This document shows, piece after piece, positions 1 to 8,617 of a stretch of 64,000 bases of DNA. How positions within the stretch are numbered: position 1 is the first letter of the stretch; each line of letters begins with the position of its first letter. The stretch comes from Dyadobacter sp. SG02 (GTDB taxonomy: Bacteria > Bacteroidota > Bacteroidia > Cytophagales > Spirosomataceae): assembly GCF_900109045.1 (NCBI RefSeq), contig NZ_FNYL01000004.1, forward strand, positions 356,055 through 420,054, read 5' to 3'. The notes under the pieces are model-generated. The model did not search any database. It was not told the DNA's origin and saw nothing but the letters and a program-made list of their open reading frames with translations. The position numbers were made by a program, and so were the translations under genes.

Positions 1-2547
1 AGGGAATGAAAGGGTCGGCGCGTGGAAACCGTAGTCCATTAAGCGTTTTGCCAGATCCTCGGCTTCTACACCAGCCGCTTTGAAACCACGACAATCGACG
101 ATCATTTCGTGCGCGCAGCGCCCGTTTGTACCTGTGTAAAGTACTTCGTAATGCCCGTTCAGGCGCTCCTTGATATAGTTTGCATTCAGGATAGCGAATT
201 TGGTGGCATTGGTAAGGCCTTCACCACCCATCATGGCAATGTATGCGTAAGAGATTGTCAGGATACTTGCGCTACCGTAAGGTGCCGCAGAAACCGCTCC
301 CGCCTGCCCTGTCGGCAGATATTCCGGCTGTGTGCTGAAATTCACGTGGCCTGGCAGGAACGGCATCAGGTGCTCGGCAACGCCGATCGGTCCTACTCCC
401 GGGCCTCCGCCGCCGTGAGGAATACAGAATGTTTTATGCAAATTGAGGTGGCAAACATCCGCGCCAATGCTGGCAGGGCTCGTGAGTCCAACCTGTGCAT
501 TCATATTCGCGCCGTCCATATAAACCTGCCCACCGAATGAATGGATCATCGAGCAGATTTCGATAATGCTCTCTTCATAAACACCGTGCGTCGATGGATA
601 GGTTACCATCAAACACGACAGGTCATCGGCATGCTGCTCAGCTTTCGCACGCAAATCTTCCACATCGATATTTCCGCGTTCGTCACATTTCGTTACCACC
701 ACCTTCATCCCGGCCATTACGGCGGATGCAGGGTTGGTACCGTGTGCAGAAGAAGGGATCAATGCAACATTACGATGTGCTTCGCCGCGGCTCTCATGGT
801 ATGCACGAATGGCCATCAAACCGGCATATTCTCCTTGCGCGCCCGAGTTTGGCTGGAACGACATCGCCGCAAAACCGGTGATCTCGCAAAGCCAGGTATT
901 CAACTCGCTTACGAGCTGAGCATAACCACCTACCTGGTTAGTAGGTGCAAACGGGTGAATACCACCGAATTCCGGCCAGGTAAGCGGGATCATCTCGGCA
1001 GTAGCATTCAATTTCATGGTACAGCTACCCAACGAAATCATGGAATGTACCAATGAAAGGTCCTTGTTTTCCAGCGATTTCAAATAGCGGAGCATTTCGT
1101 GCTCCGTGTGGTGGGTGTTGAAAACCGGGTGTGTCAGGTATTCCGACTTTCTCACCAGATTCTCAGGGAGTGAAAATTCGAGGTCCTCGTCGATCACGAG
1201 TTCGCCCTGGAAGCCTGAAACCTCTGCAAAAACATTGAGCAATGCAATCACATCATCGAATGTCTTAGCCTCGTCGAATGACACCGAAAGGCTCTCATCT
1301 CCGTGGTATTTGAGGTTAATGCCCCATTTCAATGCCTGCTCACGCAATTTCCGCGTCAGTGGCGTCCGGACTGTTACTGTATCGAAATAGTTTTCAGTAA
1401 CAACCTCGTAATTGAATTTCTTCACAGTATCTACAAACAGGCGGGTAAGGCCATGCACGCGTGCTGCGATGCTCTTGATACCTTCTGGCCCGTGGTATAC
1501 CGAATAGGCACCGGCAATAACGGCCAGCAATACCTGTGCGGTACAAATGTTGGAAGTCGCTTTTTCGCGGCGGATATGCTGCTCGCGCGTCTGCAAGGCC
1601 ATGCGCAATGCACGATTGCCTTCGCCATCGACCGATACTCCGATAATACGGCCCGGAATCTGCCGCTTGAAGGCATCCTTGGTCGCGAAATAAGCGGCAT
1701 GCGGGCCACCGTAACCCATTGGCACACCGAAGCGCTGCGAAGAACCGATCACTACATCAGCACCCATTTCGCCCGGCGATTTCAGGAGGGTCAATGCGAG
1801 CAAGTCTGCCGCAACGGCCACCGAAACGCCCAGCTCATGCGCCGAAGCAATAAAATCCGTGTAATCGATCACTGCGCCATCCGTAGCAGGGTACTGAACG
1901 AGCGCGGCGTAAATATTTTCGTCGGTGAGATCGACCGTTGTGTGATTACCTACTACCACATCGATACCGATAGGCTTCGCGCGGGTGTATATGAGGTCGA
2001 TCGTCTGCGGATGGCAAAGCTCCGACACGAAGAATGTATTGGCTTTTTTTCTGGAAGCGCCTTTCAGAGCGTGCAGCATGGTCATCGCCTCCGCCGCCGC
2101 CGTTGCCTCATCAAGCAATGAGGCGTTTGCGATCTCCATTCCCGTCAGATCAGTCACGACCGTCTGGAAGTTCAGGAGCATTTCAAGCCGTCCCTGCGCG
2201 ATTTCCGCCTGATAGGGTGTGTAAGCCGTATACCAGGCCGGATTTTCGAGGATGTTCCTCAGAATGACGTTCGGTGTGATGGTGTCGTAATAGCCTGTGC
2301 CGATGTATGATTTCAGCACCGCGTTTTTGGAAGCAATTCTTTTGATGTATTGTAAAAATTCCTGCTCCGATTTGGGCCTCGGCAAATTCAGTGGTTTTTG
2401 TAGACGAATCGCAGAAGGCAGAGTCTGGTCAATCAGTTCATCCACTGACCCGGCTCCGATGGTCTTCAACATTTCCTGCAATTCCTGTTCATCTTTACCG
2501 TGGTGACGGTTTTCAAACTTGTCCTGGTTTCGAAGATTAACTTTCAT
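1..2547 (-). CDS. gcvP: Glycine dehydrogenase (decarboxylating), P protein, 3' end outside window
   Basis: This is the P protein of the cytosolic glycine cleavage system. It uses pyridoxal phosphate to decarboxylate glycine and passes the aminomethyl group to the lipoyl arm of GcvH. The reading frame is open for 849 codons from an ATG at 2547 and runs off the left edge, so about 110 C-terminal residues of a roughly 960-residue single-chain (fused alpha/beta) enzyme are missing. The PLP lysine lies in [18 protein letters not shown], with Lys near residue 705. The glycine-rich stretch that follows and the [10 protein letters not shown] segment are typical of the C-terminal half. No gcvT or gcvH is adjacent. 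A TAnnTTTG box lies 44 bp upstream of the start. Confidence 0.97.
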   Translation of the reverse strand, partial: MKVNLRNQDKFENRHHGKDEQELQEMLKTIGAGSVDELIDQTLPSAIRLQKPLNLPRPKSEQEFLQYIKRIASKNAVLKSYIGTGYYDTITPNVILRNILENPAWYTAYTPYQAEIAQGRLEMLLNFQTVVTDLTGMEIANASLLDEATAAAEAMTMLHALKGASRKKANTFFVSELCHPQTIDLIYTRAKPIGIDVVVGNHTTVDLTDENIYAALVQYPATDGAVIDYTDFIASAHELGVSVAVAADLLALTLLKSPGEMGADVVIGSSQRFGVPMGYGGPHAAYFATKDAFKRQIPGRIIGVSVDGEGNRALRMALQTREQHIRREKATSNICTAQVLLAVIAGAYSVYHGPEGIKSIAARVHGLTRLFVDTVKKFNYEVVTENYFDTVTVRTPLTRKLREQALKWGINLKYHGDESLSVSFDEAKTFDDVIALLNVFAEVSGFQGELVIDEDLEFSLPENLVRKSEYLTHPVFNTHHTEHEMLRYLKSLENKDLSLVHSMISLGSCTMKLNATAEMIPLTWPEFGGIHPFAPTNQVGGYAQLVSELNTWLCEITGFAAMSFQPNSGAQGEYAGLMAIRAYHESRGEAHRNVALIPSSAHGTNPASAVMAGMKVVVTKCDERGNIDVEDLRAKAEQHADDLSCLMVTYPSTHGVYEESIIEICSMIHSFGGQVYMDGANMNAQVGLTSPASIGADVCHLNLHKTFCIPHGGGGPGVGPIGVAEHLMPFLPGHVNFSTQPEYLPTGQAGAVSAAPYGSASILTISYAYIAMMGGEGLTNATKFAILNANYIKERLNGHYEVLYTGTNGRCAHEMIVDCRGFKAAGVEAEDLAKRLMDYGFHAPTLSFP

Positions 2548-2590
2548 TCAAGTTAGGCTGAGAATGCCGCTATTAGGTGATTTTAAAATA

Positions 2591-2598
2591 CAAAAGTA
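2591..2598 (-). promoter_or_regulatory. Candidate -7 box for gcvP
   Basis: The minus strand reads TACTTTTG, matching the Bacteroidota TAnnTTTG box, 44 bp before the gcvP ATG. I found no -33 TTG at the usual 17-23 bp spacing, so this is a partial match. Confidence 0.4.
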
Positions 2599-2678
2599 AG
2601 CAAATCCAACCAAATCTCTCAGAGATTGATGGCTATGCTTACTCTTGAATATGTACAAAATGTAACGGCAGGAAGTTC

Positions 2679-2885
2679 CTAGTGGTTAGGGCAGCCGCAA
2701 TCTGTTTTTCGTTTAAATATCCCAAGGAATTTTTTCGACCTTGGCTTCTTGTAACCTTTGTATTTTTTCTTTTTACCAAACAATTCCACCTTGGCCGTTC
2801 CGGGAGCGGCGGAAACTGTCTGTACGCCTGAAATACCGCAAATCAGCGCTAGTACCAGAAGCCAGGGAGTGATTTTCTTGATCAT
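2679..2885 (-). CDS. Small exported basic protein of unknown function
   Basis: This 68-residue protein begins with a clear signal peptide: a KK start, then the hydrophobic run WLLVLALICGISG, then VSAAPG as a likely cleavage site. The mature part is about 40 residues, very rich in Lys and Arg (GKKKKYKGYKK, RSKKFLGIFKRK), and ends in a CGCPNH motif. I do not recognise the family. The basic mature chain could bind nucleic acid or an anionic surface polymer, but nothing here shows it. It stands alone, with gcvP about 130 bp downstream and the metallophosphoesterase about 100 bp upstream, both on the same strand. Confidence 0.7.
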   Translation of the reverse strand: MIKKITPWLLVLALICGISGVQTVSAAPGTAKVELFGKKKKYKGYKKPRSKKFLGIFKRKTDCGCPNH

Positions 2886-2982
2886 GTTCGTTGCGATGGA
2901 TCGTCAAAGGTTACTAATGCAACGCAATGCTTACCAATTTCGGTATGCATTGCGCCAACCCTTTCACAATTTTCCGAAAATT

Positions 2983-4239
2983 TTACGCCTTTACCAATTC
3001 CAGGATCGTGATTTCGGGGAGGATACCCACGCGGCCTGGGTAACCCAGGTAGCCGAATCCGCGGTTGACATACAAATACTGGTCGTTCTCCTCATAAAGC
3101 CCCGCCCATTGCTTGTAACGGTACTGCACCGGGCTCCACTTCACCTTGCCTATTTCCACACCGAATTGCATCCCGTGTGTATGGCCCGCGAGCGCGAGGT
3201 CGATGTCCTTATATTTAGGTAAAACCTGCGCCTCCCAATGGCTTGGGTCGTGCGAGAGCAATATTTTGACCGGATACTCATCCGTATGCTCGTAAGCTTT
3301 TTCCAGGTTTCCGTATTTGGCAAAATTACCGGCCCCCCAGTTTTGAATACCGATCAGTCCGATCGATTCTCCATCGACTTTAATTGCGCGGTTTTCATCC
3401 AGCATCAGTTTCCAGCCCAGCAATTCGTGCGCTTTCTTCAAATCGGCAAGATTACCGGTCTTTGACTGGGCGTCGGCCCAATGAAAATAGTCGCCGTAAT
3501 CGTGGTTCCCGAGCACGGAATGTACGCCGAGCGGCGCTTTAACCTTGTCGAAAATGTTAATGTAGTCCTTTACTTCCAGGGCCCGGTCATTCACCAGGTC
3601 GCCGGTGAAGAATGCAATGTCGGGTTTCTCCTTCATCAACATTTCCACGCCGCCTTTCACGGCTGTTTTATTAAAAAAACTACCCGAGTGAATATCCGAA
3701 AGCTGGGCGATTTTCATGCCGTGAAACTGTCGGGGGAGGTTTTTCAAAGGCACTTTCACGCGCCGAATCCGGTAATCGTGTGCACCCGAGAGAATACCGT
3801 ATGCGAATGTGCCCATTAGCCCGGCACTTGCCACCACGGCCGTCGTTGCGAGGAATTGTGAACGCGGGATAGTCGGCTCGCCGGTTTCGGGCGACGGCGT
3901 CGCCACCGATGGAGCAAAAAGGCTCACGATCCATTGAAAAAAGCGACGTACATCGTCGACAAGCAGGATCGCCACGGCCAATAATTTCGAGAGGTAGGGA
4001 ATGGCAATGAATGCCACTACAAACGTCCGGGTAGTGCTTTTGAAGTAATCTGGCGGCAGCAATTGCATTCCTACGTAGGCACCGAGCGTAACCAGCGTCA
4101 ATGCCCAGTAAGCGCCTCCGATCCAGCGTTGCGTTAATGGGTTCAGGCTGCGGATAGCCAATTTAAGACCTTGCCAGACGTACCAGTCGATGGCAAAGAG
4201 TACGAAAGTTAATATGATAAAAACGAAGGTTCTGTTCAT
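2983..4239 (-). CDS. Membrane-anchored calcineurin-like metallophosphoesterase
   Basis: This 418-residue protein has an N-terminal membrane region with about four hydrophobic segments in residues 1-150, then a metallophosphoesterase domain facing the periplasm or cytoplasm. The domain carries the full dinuclear-metal signature in order: QLSDIHSGSF (DxH), TGDLVND (GDxxx), LGNHDYG (GNHD), LLSHDP and LAGHTHGMQFG (GHTH). This layout matches the YkuE/YaeI-type group, some of whose members act on UDP-sugar lipids such as UDP-diacylglucosamine. The substrate here cannot be read from sequence. The ATG start begins a hydrophobic helix and is preceded by a TAnnTTTG box. Confidence 0.88.
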   Translation of the reverse strand: MNRTFVFIILTFVLFAIDWYVWQGLKLAIRSLNPLTQRWIGGAYWALTLVTLGAYVGMQLLPPDYFKSTTRTFVVAFIAIPYLSKLLAVAILLVDDVRRFFQWIVSLFAPSVATPSPETGEPTIPRSQFLATTAVVASAGLMGTFAYGILSGAHDYRIRRVKVPLKNLPRQFHGMKIAQLSDIHSGSFFNKTAVKGGVEMLMKEKPDIAFFTGDLVNDRALEVKDYINIFDKVKAPLGVHSVLGNHDYGDYFHWADAQSKTGNLADLKKAHELLGWKLMLDENRAIKVDGESIGLIGIQNWGAGNFAKYGNLEKAYEHTDEYPVKILLSHDPSHWEAQVLPKYKDIDLALAGHTHGMQFGVEIGKVKWSPVQYRYKQWAGLYEENDQYLYVNRGFGYLGYPGRVGILPEITILELVKA

Positions 4240-4267
4240 TTTGAAATGATAGTTGTCATATCAACGA

Positions 4268-4275
4268 CAAACATA
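4268..4275 (-). promoter_or_regulatory. Candidate -7 box for the metallophosphoesterase gene
   Basis: The minus strand reads TATGTTTG, a TAnnTTTG match 28 bp upstream of the ATG. No clear -33 element is spaced correctly. Confidence 0.35.
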
Positions 4276-4371
4276 TGCAAAACCTTTCACGTTCAGCGCC
4301 CATCCGGGATTTTGGATGAATGTATGCAGTGGATGAATGAAGGTTGATTTCGGCAGCTAAGCGGTTTTCGG

Positions 4372-4379
4372 TATTTTTG
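4372..4379 (+). promoter_or_regulatory. Candidate -7 box for the 73-residue gene
   Basis: TATTTTTG matches TAnnTTTG, 20 bp before the ATG at 4400. A TTG at 4344-4346 lies 25 bp further upstream, slightly beyond the usual spacing. Confidence 0.4.
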
Positions 4380-4399
4380 TACCTTATCCTTTCTCAGTT

Positions 4400-4621
4400 A
4401 TGTCTAAATACGATTTCAAACGGTTCCACATTCGTTCGATGAACGCGGGTTCCGACCAGGAAAGAGCGGCGATCAATCAGGAATTGAAAGATTTGTACGC
4501 GTCGCTGCCTGATGACGAAAAAAAGATTTTCAATGAAGAATTACAACATTTCCTCACCCACGAAGTGGCGCGGATCAAGTCGGATTACGAATCGGTGAAA
4601 GGTTTGAACCAGCCTAACTAA
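4400..4621 (+). CDS. Small soluble protein of unknown function
   Basis: This 73-residue protein has no signal peptide or membrane segment. It is strongly charged and predicted mostly helical (ERAAINQELKDLYASLPDDEKKIFNEEL). It starts MSKYDFKRFHIRSMNAG. I do not recognise a named family, though small helical cytosolic proteins like this are common in Cytophagales. It ends 10 bp before the convergent yqgE stop, so the two genes meet tail to tail. Codon use resembles its neighbours and a promoter-like box sits just upstream, both of which favour a real gene. Confidence 0.75.
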   Translation: MSKYDFKRFHIRSMNAGSDQERAAINQELKDLYASLPDDEKKIFNEELQHFLTHEVARIKSDYESVKGLNQPN

Positions 4622-4631
4622 AACGAAGTGC

Positions 4632-5192
4632 TTAATTCAAACGCGGGTCGATGGGATAATGCGCGATGGAGCGGTATTCACCTCCCATAGTGCGCAGGAT
4701 TTCACGCCAGAAATTAACCGGAGGCGTCGAAAACAGGAAATCGGAAGTCGTGCTGGAAATGATCCACGAGTCCTGCTTGATCTCGTCGTCGAGCTGCCCG
4801 CCGCTCCATCCCGAATAGCCGATGAAGAACATAACGTCCTCCTGTTTAAGGGTATTCAGGTTCAGGAGCGTTTTGACATTTTCGAAATCGCCGCCCCAGT
4901 AAACGTCCTTCATGATCTCCGTTCCGCCGGCAACGAGGTCGGGGCGGCGGTGTATGAAATGCAATGTGTTTTTTTCAACAGGGCCACCGAGGTGCAGCGT
5001 GATGTCCTGGTAAATGGTCTCGTCCAGCACGTCCCCCAGGAACAGGTCGGTTGTTTGGTTCAATACAAAACCGAAACTTCCCTGCTCATTATGCTCGCAC
5101 ATAAGGATAACCCCCCTTTCAAAATTGGGATCGCCCAAAAACGGCTTTGCGATGAGCAAGCTTCCTTTCGAAACTTTCGCGGCTGACGGCAT
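4632..5192 (-). CDS. YqgE/AlgH family protein
   Basis: This 186-residue protein matches the UPF0301 (YqgE/AlgH) family over its full length. It shows the early GSLLIAKPFLGDPNFERGVI segment, then GFVLNQTT, LHLGGPV and the central FFIGYSGWSGGQLDDEI motif. Members are about 180-190 residues, so it is complete. AlgH was once proposed as a regulator of alginate genes in Pseudomonas, but the molecular role is unknown. It is divergent from the gamma-carbonic anhydrase-like gene across about 90 bp, where promoters for both probably lie. Confidence 0.93.
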   Translation of the reverse strand: MPSAAKVSKGSLLIAKPFLGDPNFERGVILMCEHNEQGSFGFVLNQTTDLFLGDVLDETIYQDITLHLGGPVEKNTLHFIHRRPDLVAGGTEIMKDVYWGGDFENVKTLLNLNTLKQEDVMFFIGYSGWSGGQLDDEIKQDSWIISSTTSDFLFSTPPVNFWREILRTMGGEYRSIAHYPIDPRLN

Positions 5193-5282
5193 GACCTGGC
5201 AAATTGTTAATTCAACAACGAAATATATTTATTTTTCGCACTGAAAAGCGGATATTGCCCAAAATATAATAAAAATAAGATC

Positions 5283-5807
5283 ATGGCATTGATAAAATCT
5301 GTCCGAGGACATCACCCTACCTACGACGACAGTTGCTGGTTTGCAGAAAACGCTACCATTGTGGGCGATGTGGTGATGGGCGAAAATTGTACTGTGTGGT
5401 TCAACGCGGTGATCCGCGGCGACGTGAACAGTATCCGCATCGGGCACCATTCCAATGTCCAGGACGGCGCCGTGATCCATTGTACCTATCAGCGGTTTGC
5501 GACCACGATCGGGAATTATGTTTCCATCGCACACAACGCCATCGTACATGGCTGCACCATCGAAGACCACGTGCTGATCGGCATGGGTGCCATTGTAATG
5601 GACGGGGCGGTTGTCGGCGAAGGCGCCATTATCGCCGCGGGAGCCATTGTCACGCAGGGCACCAAAGTACCTCCGGGAACAATTTACGCCGGTAATCCAG
5701 CCAAATACCTGAAAGACGTTTCGCCGGAACTGAATGCAGCCATCGACCGGACCGCGAATAATTATCTGATCTATTCGGGCTGGTTTAAGGAGGAGGAAGG
5801 CCTATAA
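5283..5807 (+). CDS. Gamma-carbonic anhydrase family protein (left-handed beta helix)
   Basis: This 174-residue protein is built of hexapeptide repeats forming a left-handed beta helix. His66, His84 and His89 lie where the three metal ligands of gamma-carbonic anhydrases sit (AVIHC, then SIAHNAIVHGC). This groups it with YrdA/PaaY-type proteins rather than ordinary hexapeptide acyltransferases. Some members hydrate CO2 and others have no shown activity, so the reaction here is unproven. The ATG at 5283 begins MALIKSVRGHHPTYDD, a normal family N-terminus. Its stop lies 3 bp from the convergent dedA-family stop. Confidence 0.88.
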   Translation: MALIKSVRGHHPTYDDSCWFAENATIVGDVVMGENCTVWFNAVIRGDVNSIRIGHHSNVQDGAVIHCTYQRFATTIGNYVSIAHNAIVHGCTIEDHVLIGMGAIVMDGAVVGEGAIIAAGAIVTQGTKVPPGTIYAGNPAKYLKDVSPELNAAIDRTANNYLIYSGWFKEEEGL

Positions 5808-5810
5808 ACC

Positions 5811-6443
5811 TTACTCCGCCATGCCCTTCCGCGCATTCAAATATCCCTTGATCACCGTGAACGTCGTGATCGCCAGGAAGAAGAGAATAATGTACTGTAC
5901 ATAATCCACGATCCAGGGGAATTTTTCGCCGAACAGATAACCTCCCCCCGTCAACGTGATGATCCAGATCGCCCCTCCTACTACATTATTGATCAGGAAG
6001 GAAGGAAACGACATTTTGACCAATCCCGCGAGTATAGGCGCGAACGTGCGCACGATAGGCAGGAACCGACTGATAATTAATGTCCTGCTGCCGTATTTTT
6101 CGAAGTAACTACGAGTGGTTTCAATGTGTTTTTTCTTGAAAAAGAAAGAATCCGGCCTGTTCTTGAACATATCGCCAAAATACTTCCCGAAAATATAGCC
6201 CACCAGCGAGCCCAATATCGCGGCCGTAAGCATGCTGATCAGCAAAATGAGGATCGGCACGTCGAGAATGCCGGTACCACAGAACACCCCCGCGAGAAAT
6301 ACGAGGTAGTCGCCAGGCAGAAAGAATGCGAAAAACAGGCCGTTTTCCGCGAATACGATGAAAGTAATAACCAAAAGCCCGCCAGTACGGATGATTTCCT
6401 CCGAATTAAGGATGTACTGGAAAAACTCGACAATTGAATCCAT
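5811..6443 (-). CDS. DedA family membrane protein
   Basis: This 210-residue inner-membrane protein belongs to the DedA/SNARE-associated (VTT domain) family. Its signature is the FAENGLFFAFFLPGDYLVF segment near residues 30-48, followed by glycine-rich helices (GSLVGYIFGKYFGD) and the FLPIVRTFAPILAG motif around residues 125-140. About five membrane segments are visible. Members are linked to undecaprenyl phosphate or phospholipid flipping and to proton-motive-force maintenance. It lies downstream of the ABC-F gene, separated from it by a short GC-rich tandem repeat. Confidence 0.93.
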   Translation of the reverse strand: MDSIVEFFQYILNSEEIIRTGGLLVITFIVFAENGLFFAFFLPGDYLVFLAGVFCGTGILDVPILILLISMLTAAILGSLVGYIFGKYFGDMFKNRPDSFFFKKKHIETTRSYFEKYGSRTLIISRFLPIVRTFAPILAGLVKMSFPSFLINNVVGGAIWIITLTGGGYLFGEKFPWIVDYVQYIILFFLAITTFTVIKGYLNARKGMAE

Positions 6444-6463
6444 AATCTGTGATCTGAGGGTTA

Positions 6464-6510
6464 AGCCGGGCTACGTTAGCCGGGCTACGCTAGCCGGGCT
6501 ACGCTAGCCG
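6464..6510. repeat. 14-bp tandem repeat, about 3.3 copies
   Basis: The unit AGCCGGGCTACG(T/C)T starts at 6464, 6478 and 6492, with a partial copy at 6506. Each junction forms TAGCCGGGCTA, an 11-bp dyad (TAGCC-G-GGCTA), so the array can form small hairpins. It fills part of the 140-bp gap between the ABC-F stop and the dedA-family start. The rest of the gap is also GC-rich and contains degenerate gctac and cgac words. Confidence 0.8.
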
Positions 6511-6583
6511 CGTGCAACCAGCCACATGCGACTACCGACGCGGGGCTACCGTGCTACGGCCAGCGATTTGTTGACCTTTAAAA

Positions 6584-8479
6584 TTAAGCATTTTCCGATA
6601 GTTCCAGCCAGCGCATTTCCTTCTCGGCCTGACTGTCGTTGATTTCCTCGATCTCCTTCGACCATTTCGCCAGCTCTGCATGCGAGCCGCCTTTGTTCAG
6701 GTTTTCGACTAATTGCACCTTCTTTTGTTCCAGTTTGGCGATATCCCCTTCCAGCTGCTCCATTTCCTTTTGCTCCTTATAGCTCAACTTCTTTTTGGTA
6801 GCAGTTGCAACAGGCGCTGCTACCGGCTCTTTCGGCGCAACTGCTACCGGCGGAGCAGCTTTCTGGTTGCTGCTGGCGGCAGCGAGTTTTTTCTCAGCCT
6901 CTTGTTCATCCTGGTAATCCCGCAGCTCGGTGTAGTTACCCGGAAAGTCACTGATCTTACCTTCGCCGTCAAACACGAAAATATGTTGTACCAGCCTGTC
7001 GAGGAAGTAGCGGTCGTGGGAAACGATCATCAGACAGCCCGGGAAGTTCAGCAGAAACTCTTCGAGTACATTCAAACTGTCGATATCCAGGTCGTTGGTA
7101 GGCTCATCGAGAATCAGGAAGTTCGGCTGTTTGATCAGGATCAGAAGAAGCTGTAAACGACGCCTTTCTCCTCCACTCAGTTTCGATATAAAATCATATT
7201 GTTTGGAAGGCGAGAACAGGAATGCCTGCAACAGCACGCCGACCGTCACCGTTTCGCCCGTTCCCAGCTGCACTACCTCGGCCACATCTTTTACAATATC
7301 GATCACGCGCTGGTTTTCATTGAATACCAGGTCCGTTTGTTTGTAATAGCCAAACTGAACCGTTTCACCGGTACTGATCTTGCCCTTATCGGGTTGTAAT
7401 TCGCCCGTAATCATGTTCAGCAGCGTCGATTTCCCCATTCCGTTCTTTCCAACAACGCCAATGCGATCGCCGCGACGGAAGGTATATTCGAAGTTTTTGA
7501 TCAGCTCACGCTCCCCGAAACCTTTGCTGATATTTTCCAGCTCTATGATTTTGCTACCCAACCGCGAAGTCCGCACATTGAGCTCCATTTGCACATCAAA
7601 TTTCTTCTGGCTGGCTTTTTCTTTCAGTTCTTCAAATGCATCGACCCGGTATTTCGCCTTCGTACCGCGTGCCTTTGGCTGTCTTCTGATCCAGTCCAGC
7701 TCCTTGCGCATGAGGTTACGCGCCTTATCGATCGTGGCAGCTTCCAGTTCTTCCCGCTCGGCTTTCTTTTCCAGGAAATAGGTATAGTTTCCTTTATAGG
7801 TATATGCCGAACCATGATCCAGTTCGAGCATCTGATTGCAGACGGTGTCGAGGAAGTAGCGGTCGTGGGTTACTACCAATAATGTAGTATTCGAAGTGTT
7901 CAGGTATTCTTCCAGCCATTCGACAGTATCGAGGTCGAGGTGGTTGGTAGGTTCATCCAGAATAAGCAGGTCGGGATCTTCGAGCAATACTTTGGCCAAT
8001 GCAACGCGTTTGCGCTGACCTCCGGAGAGCGTTCCGTATGCATTGTCGGTATGGTGAATACCAAGGCGGCCGAGGACTTCCTTGGTTCTGTATTCAAAAT
8101 CCCATGCATTGAGCTTATCCATATCCTCCATCACCTCCGAAAGCTCGTCATGAAGATCGTTCTCGATCGCGTGCTCGTAGCGCTTCACGACTTGCGCGAC
8201 CGGGTTATTAGAAGAAAATATCACTTCCAGGATCGGTAGCGACTCATCAAATGAAGGGCTTTGGTCGAGGTAACCGACACGGATGTCTTTGCGGATACTT
8301 ACCTCGCCTTCATCGGCGGGTATCTTGCCTGTGAGGATATTCAAAAATGTGGTTTTTCCGGTCCCGTTCGTTCCGATCAACGCTACCTTATCACCCTTAC
8401 TGATCCCAAAACTGATATTCCTGAAAAGCCACCGGTCACCGAATGACTTGGCTATATTTTCCGCCGAAAGATAATTCAT
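6584..8479 (-). CDS. ABC-F family ATPase (Uup-like)
   Basis: This 631-residue cytosolic protein has two ATP-binding cassettes on one chain and no membrane segments. Cassette one has Walker A GTNGTGKT (residues 36-43), signature LSGGQRKRVALAK and Walker B LLILDEPTNHLD. Cassette two has [21 protein letters not shown] and FLILDEPTNDLD. Between them is the charged interdomain linker typical of ABC-F proteins. An Ala/Pro linker then leads to a C-terminal coiled coil (about residues 560-630) as in Uup. ABC-F proteins act on the ribosome (translation factors or antibiotic protection), and Uup also affects transposon excision. The exact role cannot be assigned. Confidence 0.93.
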   Translation of the reverse strand: MNYLSAENIAKSFGDRWLFRNISFGISKGDKVALIGTNGTGKTTFLNILTGKIPADEGEVSIRKDIRVGYLDQSPSFDESLPILEVIFSSNNPVAQVVKRYEHAIENDLHDELSEVMEDMDKLNAWDFEYRTKEVLGRLGIHHTDNAYGTLSGGQRKRVALAKVLLEDPDLLILDEPTNHLDLDTVEWLEEYLNTSNTTLLVVTHDRYFLDTVCNQMLELDHGSAYTYKGNYTYFLEKKAEREELEAATIDKARNLMRKELDWIRRQPKARGTKAKYRVDAFEELKEKASQKKFDVQMELNVRTSRLGSKIIELENISKGFGERELIKNFEYTFRRGDRIGVVGKNGMGKSTLLNMITGELQPDKGKISTGETVQFGYYKQTDLVFNENQRVIDIVKDVAEVVQLGTGETVTVGVLLQAFLFSPSKQYDFISKLSGGERRRLQLLLILIKQPNFLILDEPTNDLDIDSLNVLEEFLLNFPGCLMIVSHDRYFLDRLVQHIFVFDGEGKISDFPGNYTELRDYQDEQEAEKKLAAASSNQKAAPPVAVAPKEPVAAPVATATKKKLSYKEQKEMEQLEGDIAKLEQKKVQLVENLNKGGSHAELAKWSKEIEEINDSQAEKEMRWLELSENA

Positions 8480-8504
8480 GATTAAATCTAAAATTCTGTA
8501 AATG

Positions 8505-8512
8505 CAAAGTTA
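8505..8512 (-). promoter_or_regulatory. Candidate -7 box for the ABC-F gene
   Basis: The minus strand reads TAACTTTG (TAnnTTTG), 25 bp upstream of the ATG at 8479. A TTG at 8527-8529 is only 14 bp further upstream, short of normal spacing. Confidence 0.4.
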
Positions 8513-8617
8513 GGACAGATATTAAACAACGAAGAAAAAATTCGCTTTCATAGGGTAAATAGGCTAATATTGCCACTTATATTCAGTTAGATGGTTCCAT
8601 TGAACACATTCATTATC

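Noticed and set aside
109-2267. Several plus-strand reading frames of 60-270 codons opposite gcvP
   Set aside because: gcvP is strongly conserved across the whole span on the minus strand; the plus frames are rich in Arg, His and Cys with no family similarity.
5283-5807. Ordinary hexapeptide acyltransferase as the name of the beta-helix protein
   Set aside because: The His66, His84 and His89 pattern matches gamma-carbonic anhydrase metal ligands rather than the acyltransferase active site.
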